DNA from: Carallia brachiata
Lineage: Eukaryota; Streptophyta; Magnoliopsida; Malpighiales; Rhizophoraceae
DNA: 64,000 nucleotides
Direction of reading: 5' to 3'
Assembly (NCBI GenBank): GCA_021464245.1
Contig: JADCRB010000018.1
Location: forward strand, 2,089,261 to 2,153,260
A model generated the notes under the pieces. The model searched no databases and was not told the origin of the DNA. It saw only the letters and a list, made by a program, of their open reading frames with translations. The translations under genes and the position numbers were made by a program. Below, in pieces: positions 1 to 11,105 of this stretch; within the stretch, counting starts at the first letter, position 1, and each line of letters starts with the position of its first letter.

Positions 1-3000
1 CTTGATGATCTAATGTCCACGAAAATATGCGTTTATTCTTTGGCGTTTCATGGTGTTCCAGATGAGCTGACATTCAATGTTATGATCAGAATGATTGCAG
101 GGAAAAGGTATTATGAAGAAGACGTGGCTAACGAGGCAGAGGCGAGCCGATTCAGAAAGCTGATTAAGGAGCTTGTTATTTATTATGGGGTATCAAATCC
201 AGCGGATTTTTTGCCCTTTTGGAGCGTGATCGATGGTGGGGTTTACAAGAGGAAGGTTTTAGATCTTGCCAAAAGGACACATGCATTCTTGCAATGGTTT
301 GTCGACAATCAAAGGAGCAGGATGGATTCAGAGAGCCTGGAAACTGTGGTGTACAATCTTCTTTCCATGCAAAAGTTGCAGCCCGAGTTTTACACGGATG
401 AAGTAATCAAAGGGTTTGTACTGGTGAGTGCAATCTCCTGATAATATTATACTAATAGTATTTTAGGTCTAAACATTATTTGATAAAATTTAATTATCAA
501 GTCCACAAGAAATTAAGGGTGAGCTCAGCAGCAGCGGTCAAGGATTTCGATCTTGATATACTCCATTAAGAGTGAAATAGATAACATAACATGTAAATCT
601 TACAATAAATTTTTAGATCTCCGATAAGACATTTTTTTTACTCTTAGAATTCTTTCCTCCCAGAAAAGAAAGAATCTATCCTTCAAATTATAAAAATGTT
701 TTGCAATCACATAGAAAAAGAAATTTACCCATTACTGCAGTACAGATTATGAGACTTGTTACTATATATTCGCACCATATATTATGTGTACTTTTCATGC
801 TATTTACCACGTTAGCTTGTATTTTTCTTTGTTGTTGCATTGTTTTTTTCATTTTTGTTTTTTTGCATCATAATTATAAAAGTACCGATGGATATTTATC
901 TATGAGCTACCTTGGTAGAGTCTCATCGAGTCTGCAATATAAAAATTCGCAAAAAGTTGATGGCCGACGAGGGTGACACACTACATCTATACGTGTCTAA
1001 TTTGTGTAGTCATAAATATTTTTTGTGTAATTATAATAATAAAAAGTGATATAAAAAATTATTTTTTTTTTACTTTGCATTTTTTAGTTATAGTTACACA
1101 AAAAATACTCACAATTATATAAATTAAACACGTGTAAATACAATCTACCTACTGTGTCTGTCGAATAATGGTCTCTATAAAAATTAGTAAAAATTAACGA
1201 GCACCGCGTGTGTGTACTATTGTTTTTGCTTTAGGAAAAAGGTGCCCAGCCTGAGTCGGTACCTCAGGCTGGGTGCCACCAGCCGATGGGGGGCAAGAAA
1301 ATTCCCCCCCTATCCCATGGGAGCCCCTGGTCTCCTCTATGCAAGCGACACGCTCGGACCAGGTACCCTTACCCTTTGCTTTATTAGCTAATAGTGAGTA
1401 AAATTTGCGATATTATTGACGACATCTCGGTCGAATCAGGTTAAGAGACAAAAGAAAAAACAAGAAGTTCAGAGCCAATTCTCGTTCCGTGAACCATGTT
1501 GATCTCCAATAGACAAAATGAAGGCATAAGAACGCTTCTTTTTTGTTTTTTTGTTTTTTTTTTTAGTTATGTTACAAAATGGCATGAACCGGTAAAAAAC
1601 AAGAGAGTGAATACAATACAAAAATTAAACGCGTTCTTGACGCAGTTAAAATGTCATTTTCAGCTGCTTTAAAATAATATTCTATTTTCCTAAAATTTAA
1701 ATTTTCCACAAAAAAAAAAAAAATCAGATGATCCAACAACTTGTGCCATAAGTTGAACAAAATGTGTAATAAGACTTACATTTTTAACTATTGGCGCACA
1801 TCTTATTCTGTTGTTTGCATATTTTGGTTTTTTTCTTACACATTCTGTGTTTTCTGTATATATATACACACCATTTTGTGAGCTATAAGGTCCTAGGTTG
1901 GTGGACTTTTTTTTTAATGGATTTGGATTTCGGACTAGACGAGGGTCTTATCTGGTTGCACGATTAGGTTCTTCGGTGGCGGGACAAATAAAAAAGGTGC
2001 AGGGTCACATTAAACAAAAAAAGAAAAAAAAAACAATTAAGTGAGAACAAAACAAAATTTTTAGTAAAACTAATCAACAATAAAATGAGGTTGAGTTTGT
2101 TCAACTGGTTGAGAGAAATATCTCTTAATAATAGTGAGAAATTCAAATCTCACTAATTTTATTTTCTCATCTCCAAATACTCAGTAGAGTTCTTTGTAAA
2201 CCACAAAAAAAAGAAATAACAATAAAATCTAATTAAATCTTGATTTTCTGTGTGGTAAATGCCCGGCTGACTTGTTAATATCTTATATTTTTTTTTCTTC
2301 TTTTTTTTGTTTTTTTTTTTCAATTGAATAAGGAAGGAATTTAATTATGGGTAGGTTTGGACTTCTTACACCGCAAAATTTTATCACTAAGTTTAAAATT
2401 CGGTGATAACTTAGCTGCGTTGAGATTATTAAGTTATTTGTCTCAAATATAAAAATATTGCAGGTGCCCTTGCTGACCGGATCTGATGCACCATCGGTGA
2501 CCTTGGAATGGACAATGGCTAGCCTGCTCAACAACCCTCATATATTGAAGAAAGCCAGAGATGAATTGGACAGGGAAATTGGCCAAGATGTCTTACTAGA
2601 AGAATCCGATCTGGCCAAGTTGCCATACCTCCAAAATATCATCACAGATCTCTTCGACTGTATCCACCGGCTCCACTTTTGGACCCGCACAGGGCGTCAG
2701 AGGATTGCGCCATAGCAGGGTATCACATTCCGCGGAACGCGATCGTCCTGATAAATGCATGGGCTTTGCAGAGGGACCCGACCATCTGGGATGACCCAGA
2801 TACTTTTAAGCCCGAAAGATATGAGAAGGAGGAGAGATCATCGCTGGCCCATAAGCTGGTTCCTTTTGGGTTAGGCAGGAGATTCTGTCCTGGAATCAGT
2901 TTAGCCAACCGCATCATTGGATTGGCTCTGGGCTCAATGATCCAACGCTATGACTGGAAGAGAGTCAATGATCAGGAGGAAATTGACATGACGGAAGGTG

Positions 3001-3080
3001 AAGGGATTACAGTCCCGATGGCAGTCCCCTTGGAAGCCATGTGCAGAGCACGCCCGCTCGTAAGCCAGATTCTTTCTTAA
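1..3080 (+). CDS. CYP81-like cytochrome P450, 5' end outside window, one frameshift
   Basis: Membrane-bound (ER) haem monooxygenase; CYP81 members hydroxylate isoflavones, lignans or indole glucosinolates, but the substrate cannot be read here. Exon 1 is open from base 1 to 423 and includes the CYP81 hallmark MIAGKRYY. The intron runs 424-2463 (GTGAGT...GCAG). Exon 2 is 2464-3080, with the oxygen-binding helix LLTGSDAPSVTLEW (canonical A-G-x-D/E-T here reads T-G-S-D-A), the K-helix region LRLYPPAPLL, PERF-like KPERY, and the haem loop PFGLGRRFCPG with its cysteine ligand. The intron position, just before the I-helix, is the usual CYP81 one. One base is missing near 2647-2649 (codon after ATC ACA): the frame shifts and the next stop is at 2713. 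Restoring one base gives a normal C-terminus ending at 3080. Either a young pseudogene or a sequence error. Family assignment is firm; subfamily is inference. Confidence 0.87.
424..2463 (+). other. Large intron of the P450 gene
   Basis: About 2 kb, AT-rich, bounded by GTGAGT and a T-rich GCAG acceptor. It holds no open frame of interest. Around 1241-1375 is a GC-rich island unlike the rest, containing a perfect hairpin. Around 2090-2160 a sequence with tRNA-like A-box and B-box resemblance suggests an old SINE. CYP81 introns are often only 100-1000 bp, so part of this length is probably inserted repeat. Confidence 0.75.
1245..1273. repeat. GC-rich hairpin in P450 intron
   Basis: Arms CCCAGCCTGAG (1245-1255) and CTCAGGCTGGG (1263-1273) are perfect reverse complements around a 7-base loop. 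It lies in a GC-rich island (1241-1375) within otherwise AT-rich intron. Function unknown; probably part of an inserted element. Confidence 0.7.
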
Positions 3081-3167
3081 GATTTCAATCCGTCCTGCAC
3101 TATCTATGTTCTTGCTTGTTTTTCTATTTCGTCTTGTGTCTGTTTGCGAGTGTATCTTACACCACTC

Positions 3168-3173
3168 AATAAA
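3168..3173 (+). terminator. Polyadenylation signal of the P450 gene
   Basis: AATAAA lies 88 bases after the P450 stop codon in a T-rich 3' UTR, a suitable place for a plant near-upstream polyadenylation element. Confidence 0.55.
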
Positions 3174-3180
3174 AGTATTG

Positions 3181-3938
3181 TCATTTGGCATTTGCCATCC
3201 TTATGTCGTCTATTGATTGGAAGGAAAAAAAAAAAAAAGTCTATTTTCTCACCAATGAATAACTAAAAACAACTATCGGAACTCCGAAATTATGGATTTT
3301 GGTTGAAATTTAGATGGACGTATAATTATTTAAATTTCGTGGAGACTTTTTTTTTGGAGTGAAAATTTTGTGGTCTTTAAACTAAATAGAGTAGTTTTAT
3401 CATTGCACCAAGTATTACTTTGTTTATCATACATCTTATGGCGTAATAAGTCACGATACTTGTTATTTTTACTCATCTTTTTTAAAATATAATTCACTTA
3501 TTCTTACAATATACAAATTTATTTTTATTAATTTTTATTTTAAATAAACTCAATTATTTATTTGACATAAGTTAAAAAAAAGATGTAAAGTGGAAGTTCA
3601 AGGTTTAGTAGAAAACAAAAAAGAATTAAGGTAGGCCCGACGGAACTAAACCTACGATATGCCGGTTTGCTTGTGGTTTGAGGTTTTAGAATTCGACAAT
3701 TCTGCACTCAAAAAGATTCTATCTATTGTTCCAGTTTTAGTTTTGGTTTCCGATCTATTTTGTATTGTAAATACTCGTTTTTCATTTTTTTTTTGGAAAA
3801 AAATAAAAAGGGCAAGTTACCGTTGTCTTTTTTTGTTTCGCTGAAATGCACTCTAAGATTTTTTTTTTTTTTTGTCAATGAAAAATCATGGGGGTGGCGT
3901 CATCAATCATTGGCTGAAGTCAACTTTTGAGCCATTGG
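3181..3938. other. Intergenic, no gene seen
   Basis: AT-rich DNA with homopolymer runs between the P450 3' UTR and the Copia element. No supported gene. Confidence 0.6.
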
Positions 3939-4479
3939 TATACTAGTCCAGACTGATTAGTCTTTGGACTATTGTGGAAGTTGTAACTAATTTAGTCTTT
4001 CAATTATTTTAGAAGTCTTCGACTATTTAGGAAGTCTTATACCATTGAGGTAATTCTACTATTGTGGAAGTCTTTTGGCTATTGGGGAGAATATTAAAAG
4101 ACAGTTGCTTTATGTCAAAGAATTTCTCAGTTTAGGATCTCGTTCGGGTCTTTGTAAATAGAGGATTAGGATGTAGGAAGAAAGGAGAAAACAATGAGGT
4201 AAAGAGAAAAATGTGTTATTGGGTTTGTGTGAAGGGTATACAAGGGCTTTGAGCTCGAATTTGGGTATTAAATACGAGTGTTATATTTGTACAACTTTGC
4301 ACGCAACAAGAATAGGTGTTCTCTCCGTGGATGTAGGTAAGTTGTCAAATTACATAAATTCTATGTGTTTTCCTAATATATTTGCTATCTTGTTTATTTA
4401 ATCTTTCCATATCGATAAACTAACTGTGTACGTGTTTGTTAAGTACTTATTCCCTTTTTTCCCACCTCATTTTCCAACA
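3939..4479 (+). repeat. 5' LTR of Copia element
   Basis: Matches 5998-6539 along its length. Ends ...CCAACA immediately before the primer-binding site. The first five bases (TATAC) differ from the TGTTG start of the 3' LTR, so the outer edge is mutated or off by a few bases. Confidence 0.85.
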
Positions 4480-4480
4480 G

Positions 4481-4492
4481 TAGTATCAGAGC
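4481..4492 (+). other. Primer-binding site, initiator tRNA-Met type
   Basis: TAGTATCAGAGC sits one base after the 5' LTR. It differs at one position from the canonical plant sequence TGGTATCAGAGC. Confidence 0.85.
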
Positions 4493-4531
4493 TGCAGTTC
4501 ATTTATGGGGGAGTACTTTAAATGTACGGAG

Positions 4532-5260
4532 ATGGCGAAGAATTCTATCCAATTCTTTGTGGATCGATTTGATGGAAAGGGAAGCTTTACTCTCTGGCAA
4601 AGCCGAGTAAAGGACATCCTCATTCAACAAGGCTTGGCAGCAGTGTTGAAAGGCGAGGATGGTAAGCCAAAAAAATCAAAGATGACGAGTGGGATGAGTT
4701 GAAATCACGGTGTGTTAGTACGATTCGACTCTTTATTGCTGATAATATTGTTAGCATTGTCCTAGACATAGATTTTGCACCGAAATTATGTAAAAAATTG
4801 GAGAGTTTTTATCTGGCTAAGAGCTTGACTAATAAATTTCATCTAAAGCGAAAACTTTACTAGCTAAAAATGGAAGAAGGTGCAAATTTGATTGAACACA
4901 TTAGTGTGTTCAATAGTATTGTAGATCAACTGCAAAAGGTTGATGTAAAATCGAAGAAGAAGATAAGACCCTTTTACTTCTTACTTCGCTTCCTAATTCA
5001 TTTGATAGTTTAATTACTACTTCATTGTATGGAAAAGATACAGTGAATTTGGAACAAGTGCAAGAAGCATTGTTGTCTTATGATATCCACAAAAGATCTT
5101 CTGTAGAAGAAGGAAAAGGATTAGCACTTGTCATACATGGTGAGAATCGGAAGGTCAGTATGACAAAAGATTTAAAGGTAGCAGGTCAAGATCTTGGGTC
5201 AACGAAAAGGGCATACAGTGTTACCACTGTAAAGAATATGGTCATGTCAAACGGGATTGC
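4532..5260 (+). pseudogene. Broken gag of the Copia element
   Basis: Starts with MAKNSIQFFVDRFDGKG and continues with FTLWQSRVKDILIQQGL, the usual UBN2/Retrotran_gag_2 beginning. The frame shifts near 4680, then reads an internal gag segment with a stop at 4861. It ends with the zinc knuckle C-x2-C-x4-H-x4-C at 5219-5260, which is in a different frame from the open segment starting at 5025. Gag would coat element RNA in cytoplasmic particles; this copy cannot make an intact one. Confidence 0.85.
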
Positions 5261-5381
5261 CCTCAGAGGAAAAAGGACAGTGGATCTCTACAAATGACGG
5301 TGACCAATATTCTTTGAACTTGGTAAGTGATAGTGATGTCCTCACAGTCGCTAGAGGTGTGTGGATACTAATTCTCGCAAT

Positions 5382-5710
5382 TGGATATTGGATTCGGGTA
5401 GTTCTTTACATATTGTTCAAGAAGGAATATTTTTATACGTTCCAAAAACATAGAGCTAGTGCAATATCACTCAATGATGGGTCTACTTGTAAAATCAAGG
5501 AAGTTGGAATGGTAAACATAAAGATGTTTAATAGAACTGTGCATACTTTGGATGGTGTGACATATGTCCCAAAGATGCGTAAAAATTGATATCCTTAAAC
5601 CTGTTAGATTTTATGGTTGCAAATTTTCTATTTGCCATGAATCTATGGAAATCACACAATGCAACTTGATCCTAGAAAGGGAGAATTGTATCGCAGGCTA
5701 TATCGTCTGT
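5382..5710 (+). pseudogene. Protease and GAG-pre-integrase fragment
   Basis: WILDSGSS, the aspartic-protease active-site segment, is followed by shifted-frame sequence typical of Copia proteases (LNDGSTCKIKEVGMV, then VTYVPKMRKN) and by LDPRKGELYRRLY, the start of GAG-pre-integrase. Coding similarity then stops and non-coding sequence leads to the purine tract. The rest of pol has been deleted. Confidence 0.8.
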
Positions 5711-5997
5711 TGGGAGTTCTGTGATTCCTAAGATCCCAAAAGGAAAATGGAAGCGGGAAGCATGTGTTCGTTTCTAGGTTTTAGACGTACAAGTGAGGAA
5801 AATTCCTACTACAAAGGAGGATGTATCGGATCCACCCACAAAGCTAATAGGTAAAATATTAGCTTGTTGCAGATACAAATGTTATTAGTCAAGCATGCTA
5901 AACAAAACAAGATTGTTTAGAATGTGTAGCTGGTCTGTAAAGCCAATGACTGTTTTATTCTCTATTTCTCAGTTACACTCAGTCTAGCGGGGGCAAT

Positions 5998-6539
5998 TGT
6001 TGTAGTCCAGACTGATTAGTCTTTGGATTATTGTGGAAGTCTGGACTAATGTGGTATTTCAACTATTCTAGAAGTCTTCGACTATTTGGGAAGTTTTAAA
6101 CCATTGAGGTCATTCTACTATTGTGGAAGTCTTTTTGGCTATTAAGGAGAATATTAAAAGATAGTTGTTTTATGCAAAGAATTTACCGATTTAGGATCTC
6201 CTTCGGGTCTTTATAAATAGAGGATTCTGATATAGGGAGAAAGGAAAGAACAGTAGGTAAAGAGAAATGTGTGTTCTTGAGTTTGTGTGAAGGATGTACG
6301 AGAGCTCTGGGCTCAGTTTGGGTATTAAACATAAGTGTTATATTTGTATAGCTTTTCACGTAATAAGAATAGGTATTTTCTCTGTGGATGTAAGCAAGTT
6401 GGTAAATCACGTAAATTCTGTGTGTTCTCTCAGTATACTTGTTATCTTATTTATTTAATCTTTTCATATCGATAAACTAACTTGTGTATGTGTTCGTTAA
6501 GTACTTGATTCCCATTTTTTCCCATCTCGTTTCCCAACA
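5998..6539 (+). repeat. 3' LTR of Copia element
   Basis: Begins TGTTGTAGTCC after a polypurine tract and ends CCCAACA. Colinear with the 5' LTR. Confidence 0.87.
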
Positions 6540-6630
6540 CATTCAATCTCTATTATAAGAAGGACTCACTGCCAAAATACTATTAGACTTGAAGTGGACC
6601 TCCTCCAAACTTGATCGCAATATTAACAAA
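6540..6630 (-). repeat. SINE-like fragment, copy 1
   Basis: The first ~90 bases after the 3' LTR resemble 7060-7147 (shared core about 'ATTCAATCT', 'CTATTAGACTTGAAGTGGA', 'GTGGAYCTCC'). This is the tail part of the repeat whose tRNA-like head is at 7200-7266. The Copia element may have inserted next to or into an older copy. Confidence 0.45.
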
Positions 6631-7059
6631 TTGCTATCATATTCTTTCACCTCTTGAATTTATACAAATACACGTTGTTTTGCATGAAACCAATTTATTC
6701 GTATTTACATGGTTATGATTAGAACATTCTATTCCCACTATTTTTTTGTTAAAAAATTACCAATCAAAGTCTGACGCTCTCAAATCCACTCAAATGAATG
6801 TGAGAAATTTATACAAATGAGGACCACACAAGTCCAATGGTACTAATCAAGAAAAGAAAATAAAGAAAAAGCAAAGAAAGTAAACTCTCTTTTCCAACAT
6901 ACACAGCACCGATTATAGGCCAATATGATACTCATCATAGCAACCGACCAATATTCTATTAACGCAAAAGTTTTTTTTTTTTGAACATACAAAAAAATGT
7001 TTTGTTAGTATGTGAGCTATAGCACTTATGGATCGATGCGGAGTACTTGTTGTCGTCCT

Positions 7060-7266
7060 TATTCAATCTTTCACATAGATAGAACTTACCACCCGAATAC
7101 TCTTAAGTCTGAGTGGATCTCCCACACGCTTCGCCTTAGTGTTAATGAGTTTTGAACCAGTAGTGCACGGAGCAACAGATTTTCTGGCATCAAATACACA
7201 ATTGTTGGGACTCGAACCCAAACTAATACGGTAGGAAGCATACCAAACCACCAACCAGACTATCAT
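7060..7266 (-). repeat. tRNA-derived SINE-like element
   Basis: Read on the minus strand, the head starts near 7260 with an A-box-like TGGTTGGTGGTTTGGTA followed about 30 bases later by a B-box-like GGTTCGAGTCCC, which is the RNA polymerase III promoter arrangement of plant tRNA-derived SINEs. The tail down to 7060 matches the fragment at 6540-6630. It does not fold as a complete tRNA, so it is not a tRNA gene. Exact ends are unknown. Confidence 0.5.
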
Positions 7267-7269
7267 CTT

Positions 7270-7680
7270 ATATGGTAAATTTTATATGCAAACAGAGGTA
7301 AACAATTTTATATTACATATTAAATATTTTATCCTATATAAACACCATTTTATTATTATAAAATAGATAAATAAATTAAGAAGAAATCTTATCCATGATA
7401 GGGCAAGTTTTACCTTTGGTCTTTAATGTCTTCATCTTGGGCGTGGTGATCCCTCTTCTCCAGCCATGTCAACCTCATTTTTTGTAATCTTTTCCATTTT
7501 TTTTGTAATCTTCTACCAAGCCTCAAATCAATGAGCCCAAGGCCAAAGTCACGACCCATTAGGCTAGGCCTTATCCATGACACGGGCATTTGCCCAATCC
7601 AAAGGACATTTGCTTATGAGCATCTGTTAGATGATTCCAATGCATGGGATCTTTATGTCAACTTGTCTAAAAGCTAGAAT
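7270..7680. other. Intergenic, no gene seen
   Basis: AT-rich to mixed sequence with a short duplicated TTTGTAATCTT motif near 7480-7515. No gene supported. Confidence 0.5.
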
Positions 7681-8332
7681 GGGCCCAGTTTTGTGCCAGA
7701 ACGGGCAGTTTTGGGTGTACAAGAGACAGAACCTAGCATGACCCTTGAAACTTTAGGTTCCATGGGTTGGGCCAAACCGGCAGTCCCAAGCTAGGCCATG
7801 CGGGCTCGGCTTAACCAGTGGTTTGGCTTGGGATGGGAATTGGGATTTTTCTAAAAAAAAATTTTGTTTATTTTTTTGGTTTATATTAGAAATAAATATA
7901 CAATGAAGCTATCGTTGGAACATAATATCGATTAAGTTAAATGAAACCATTTCATTATATAATTTGTATCAATTGAAGTAATTCAATGTTGAAGTATCTA
8001 CATTTCAAAACAGATTGTTACAACTTTTTTGTAATACATAAATCAAGTGGGAAAAAAAGGACTTGACCTTAATATAATTTTTTTGATTATATTAAGTTGC
8101 TTACGTATCCTCTTTGGGGTAGAGGAATAAAAGCTCACCTAGTTCTCTAACCGTTTTTGATGCTATTAAACCCCAATACTTACCTTTGGGTTGTCCAGTT
8201 CCCTTGAAAGCTTCAATCACTCAAACCTTCATCGATTCCTTGCCGACTCCTGCTCACGTTAGCACTCCCAACATTGTTACCATTAGTTGAGAAGTCGTAA
8301 TACTCTGGGACATCCCATCGGAGGATAGTTCA

Positions 8333-10120
8333 TCAAGATAAGTCAACGTTTGCTTCTAATCTTGCTCTACTCTGATAATTGAGACATGTTTGCCTTTCAA
8401 GATTTTCAAGCAGTAACCTCGACCGTTTTAAATATAATATCAAGCTTTCATTATTAAATGTTTGCCCAACTTCAACAGTCAAACTTGAATTGCAAGTACC
8501 TTTTGGCATGAGGGCCATGATCAGGAACATATATTGATGACACTTCCACCAATCAAGAATGTCAAAGTCATCACCTAAGTCAACTGCATCATCATTAGAA
8601 AAGGTTAGATGACTCTCAAGCTTTTCATATGAGTTGGTTGTCCTCAACTGTTTTTGACTTTGAATTTCAAATAAAAGTTCTTGAGCATGGTTCAACTTAC
8701 CACCAGTCGCCGTACTTGCACTTGAGCTGCTCGAATCACCTATAGACTCTTAGGTATTAAAGAGTCTAGAAAGCTAACCATACAAACTAAAAAGCTTTTT
8801 CCTAAATGCATTTATCATTGCATCAACATCGATTTGTCCCGTTACATCCTCATTAAAAGCGCATCCCAACATAGTATAATATGCATGCAACAAGCTTTTG
8901 AGATCAAAAAGCTTTAAACATGGATCAAATACAATAGCTATCAAAGAAAGAGAGGGAAATTTTGCAAAATAGTCTAACCATTTTTTCCTCATGTCAAACA
9001 CAGCATTATACAAGGGGTCATCAATATTGGTTTAATGTTCATGATTGCAGACATAACATTTATACTCTACAAAACAAGTAAATTCACAATTGGGTAGCAT
9101 ACACTAGACAAATTTTTTATAGCATTACTAAAAGTCTCTAACAACATACAAATATTTGCATAAGTATCAAAAGAAGATTTTTCTAAAATAATAAAAGGGA
9201 TGTGTTGTTGGACAAAATCAATTAATAATGCACGATATTCAACAGTATCTTTGATAAGATAGAAGGTCGAGTTCCATCTTGTTGATACATCATTTGGGAA
9301 TTTTTTAGGGCATTTCCCATTTGCCAAAAAAAAATCTCTCCACAATCTCTTATTTTACTTGTGGATGCGCATATAATAAAAGACTCTCTAATTGGTCTAA
9401 AAGCCTTCTTTAAAACTTTTAAACTATTTTGCACAGAAAAATTTAAATGTGGCACATGCTCCTTTGATGGAAAAATGTATTCATCATAAAAGATTTACAA
9501 CATCTTTCCAAATCAAGTATACTCATAATGTTGGCAATAGCATTGTCAAAACCAATATCGAAAAACTTTATTTATCAAATGATATTTGTTCAAAATTGAA
9601 TGAATTAAAACATAAATGTTAACAGCAGTATGTCTTTTATCAAAAACTCAAAATGCAAGCAAACGTTTTTGAACAACCCATATATTATCAATCCAATGAC
9701 AAGGCAACCCAAGTATGAATGATCTTAATCTCTATCAATCCAAATATCAGTACAAATGGAAACATGCCCAATAAATTCTTTAAAAATAAAGCTAATTGTT
9801 CTTTTTCTCTATAACACGTTTTTCTAAGGTCACGAACAAGTGTTGTCTTATGCACATGAATATATGCATATTGCAATGCACTCATACAAAAAACATCAAA
9901 ACCCAATTTTCGCACAAAACTAAAAGACAATTTATCAATAGAAATCATTTTACAAAATTTATTCCTAGTTCTTTTGTGGGTATAACAAAATATACCTTCA
10001 CTAGAAGCAGCAATTTGAGTTTGAGACTTATCATTTGCCAACAATCTTGGATATTTCTTCTTCATCTGCCTATGCATCGTTCCGTACCCACTCCCGAGGA
10101 TCCACTAGTAACTGCTTGAA
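8333..10120 (-). pseudogene. hAT-family transposase pseudogene
   Basis: From the N-terminal side (high coordinates): 10077-9688 has ...KKYPRLLANDKSQTQIAAS, matching the segment after the BED finger in plant hAT transposases; 9455-9067 has FPNDVSTRWNSTFYLI, the conserved RNase H-like TRWNST block; 9013-8774 has FAKFPSLSLIAIVFDPCLKL, the DUF4413-like region (usually ...ILDPRxK); 8740-8333 has LGDDFDILDWWKCHQ, the C-terminal dimerisation motif. The expected STVASESAFS block is scrambled. At least four frame changes or stops separate these pieces, so it is inactive. The enzyme would have cut and pasted its own element in the nucleus. Confidence 0.85.
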
Positions 10121-10265
10121 CAATGATTGCAATAGACCTAAGTAGGCAACAAATAAAATAATGTCATTTAATGCTGCAAATTAGCATAAATAATACTAAA
10201 ATTTTTTCATAACTAAAGAATAACAATAAAAAAAACCCTATTTTGTTCTTTGTGTTGGGGATGTG

Positions 10266-10498
10266 TTATCCTTTTCGAAAGTGAACCTTGAAAATATCAG
10301 ACTTCAATTTCTCATTTATTGGGTTTGTCTCAGTTACACCGTCGTAGGCAACATCGCTTTCTTGAGTGTTGGGCACCACTGTCGAAGCTTTGTCATCGTC
10401 AAGATCAAGCTCCTCATCATAGCCATATTTGTACCCTATTTGTTGGCTTAGATCGATTGAATTCTTTCCCTTTTCGGGTTGTGATGCTGAGGCCAAAA
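10266..10498 (-). pseudogene. Possible N-terminal exon of the hAT transposase
   Basis: An open minus-strand frame rich in acidic residues (YGYDEELDLDDDKAS) ends with LKSDIFKVHF, which could be the run-up to a BED zinc finger. The finger's cysteines are not seen in the 145 bases before the next transposase block. Assignment is by position only. Confidence 0.35.
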
Positions 10499-10504
10499 TA
10501 TTTT

Positions 10505-10780
10505 TAGAGAGAGAAAAAAATGTTGAGAAAGAAAAGTCTAGAGAGAAACGGATTTTAGAGAGAATTGAAATTTAGAGAGAGAAACAGAATGTTGAGAGAG
10601 AATTTTTAAGAGAGAGAAACTAAATTAAGGGGAAAATTTTTTAGAGAGGGAAACAACTCATTGAGAGAGAAATTTTGAAGAGAGAGAAACCATTCTAGAG
10701 AGAAACAGATTGTAGAGAGAGAAACAACTTGTAGAGAAAGTGTAGTGAGAGACAATGTAGAGAGAGAGGTGTGGGAGAAG
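10505..10780. repeat. GA-rich degenerate tandem repeat
   Basis: Repeated units of about 25-35 bases built on (T)AGAGAGAGAAAC and TTGAGAGAGAA. On the minus strand this is a CT-rich tract just upstream of the transposase, a common place for a leader or promoter-proximal microsatellite. Confidence 0.7.
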
Positions 10781-11105
10781 TTTGAAGGGGATAAAGGGTA
10801 TTTATAGTTTTTTTTACAAAAATCAACAGTCTAGATCTAAAGACCGTTGGATGAACAACGGTCCAGATCTTTGGACCATTGATCATCAACAGTTTATGAT
10901 CTGGACCATCCATTTTTAAATAAATATATAAAGAAGTTGAACTACTAGTTCCTATTCAATTTTGAACCGACGGTTCTAGGTTTATTGTGAGGGGAAGTTG
11001 AGACTGGCTCAAATCCCCCACTGTTTTGGGTCGGCCCAAAACTGGTGTGGGCTAGTTTCAGCAATGGGCCCGGGCCAACCCGAACCCATGGCCATGTCCA
11101 TCTCT

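Larger units (their letters stand above)
3939..6539 (+). mobile_element. Copia LTR retrotransposon, internal deletion derivative
   Basis: Two direct LTRs of about 541 bp (3939-4479 and 5998-6539) differ at roughly one base in seven by eye, so the insertion is old. A primer-binding site (TAGTATCAGAGC, 4481-4492) matching the 3' end of initiator tRNA-Met follows the 5' LTR; a purine tract (GCGGGGGCAAT) precedes the 3' LTR. Inside are a gag start (about 4532), a CCHC knuckle (5219-5260), a protease start with the D-S-G triad (about 5382-5405) and the first residues of the GAG-pre-integrase region (about 5668-5705). Gag is split by frameshifts and stops. Integrase, reverse transcriptase and RNase H are absent, so the copy is non-autonomous. 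A clear target duplication was not found. Confidence 0.88.
7680..11105 (-). mobile_element. Decayed hAT transposon, approximate limits
   Basis: A minus-strand hAT transposase pseudogene (8333-10120, possible N-terminus to 10498) is flanked by GC-rich stretches unlike the surroundings: 7680-7830 and 11020-11105. Both carry CCATGGGTT and repeated GGGCC/GGCCC motifs, which resemble the subterminal repeats of hAT elements. I could not find a matching terminal inverted repeat or 8-bp target duplication, so the limits are estimates. A GA-rich repeat tract (10505-10780) lies upstream of the transposase. Confidence 0.6.

Noticed and set aside
701..976. Open plus-strand frame in the P450 intron with a hydrophobic stretch
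   Set aside because: Lies inside a well-bounded intron, composition is that of T-rich DNA, and no motif is seen.
7063..7266. Open minus-strand frame
   Set aside because: Coincides with a SINE-like repeat; not a gene. The tRNA-like head also does not fold into a complete tRNA.
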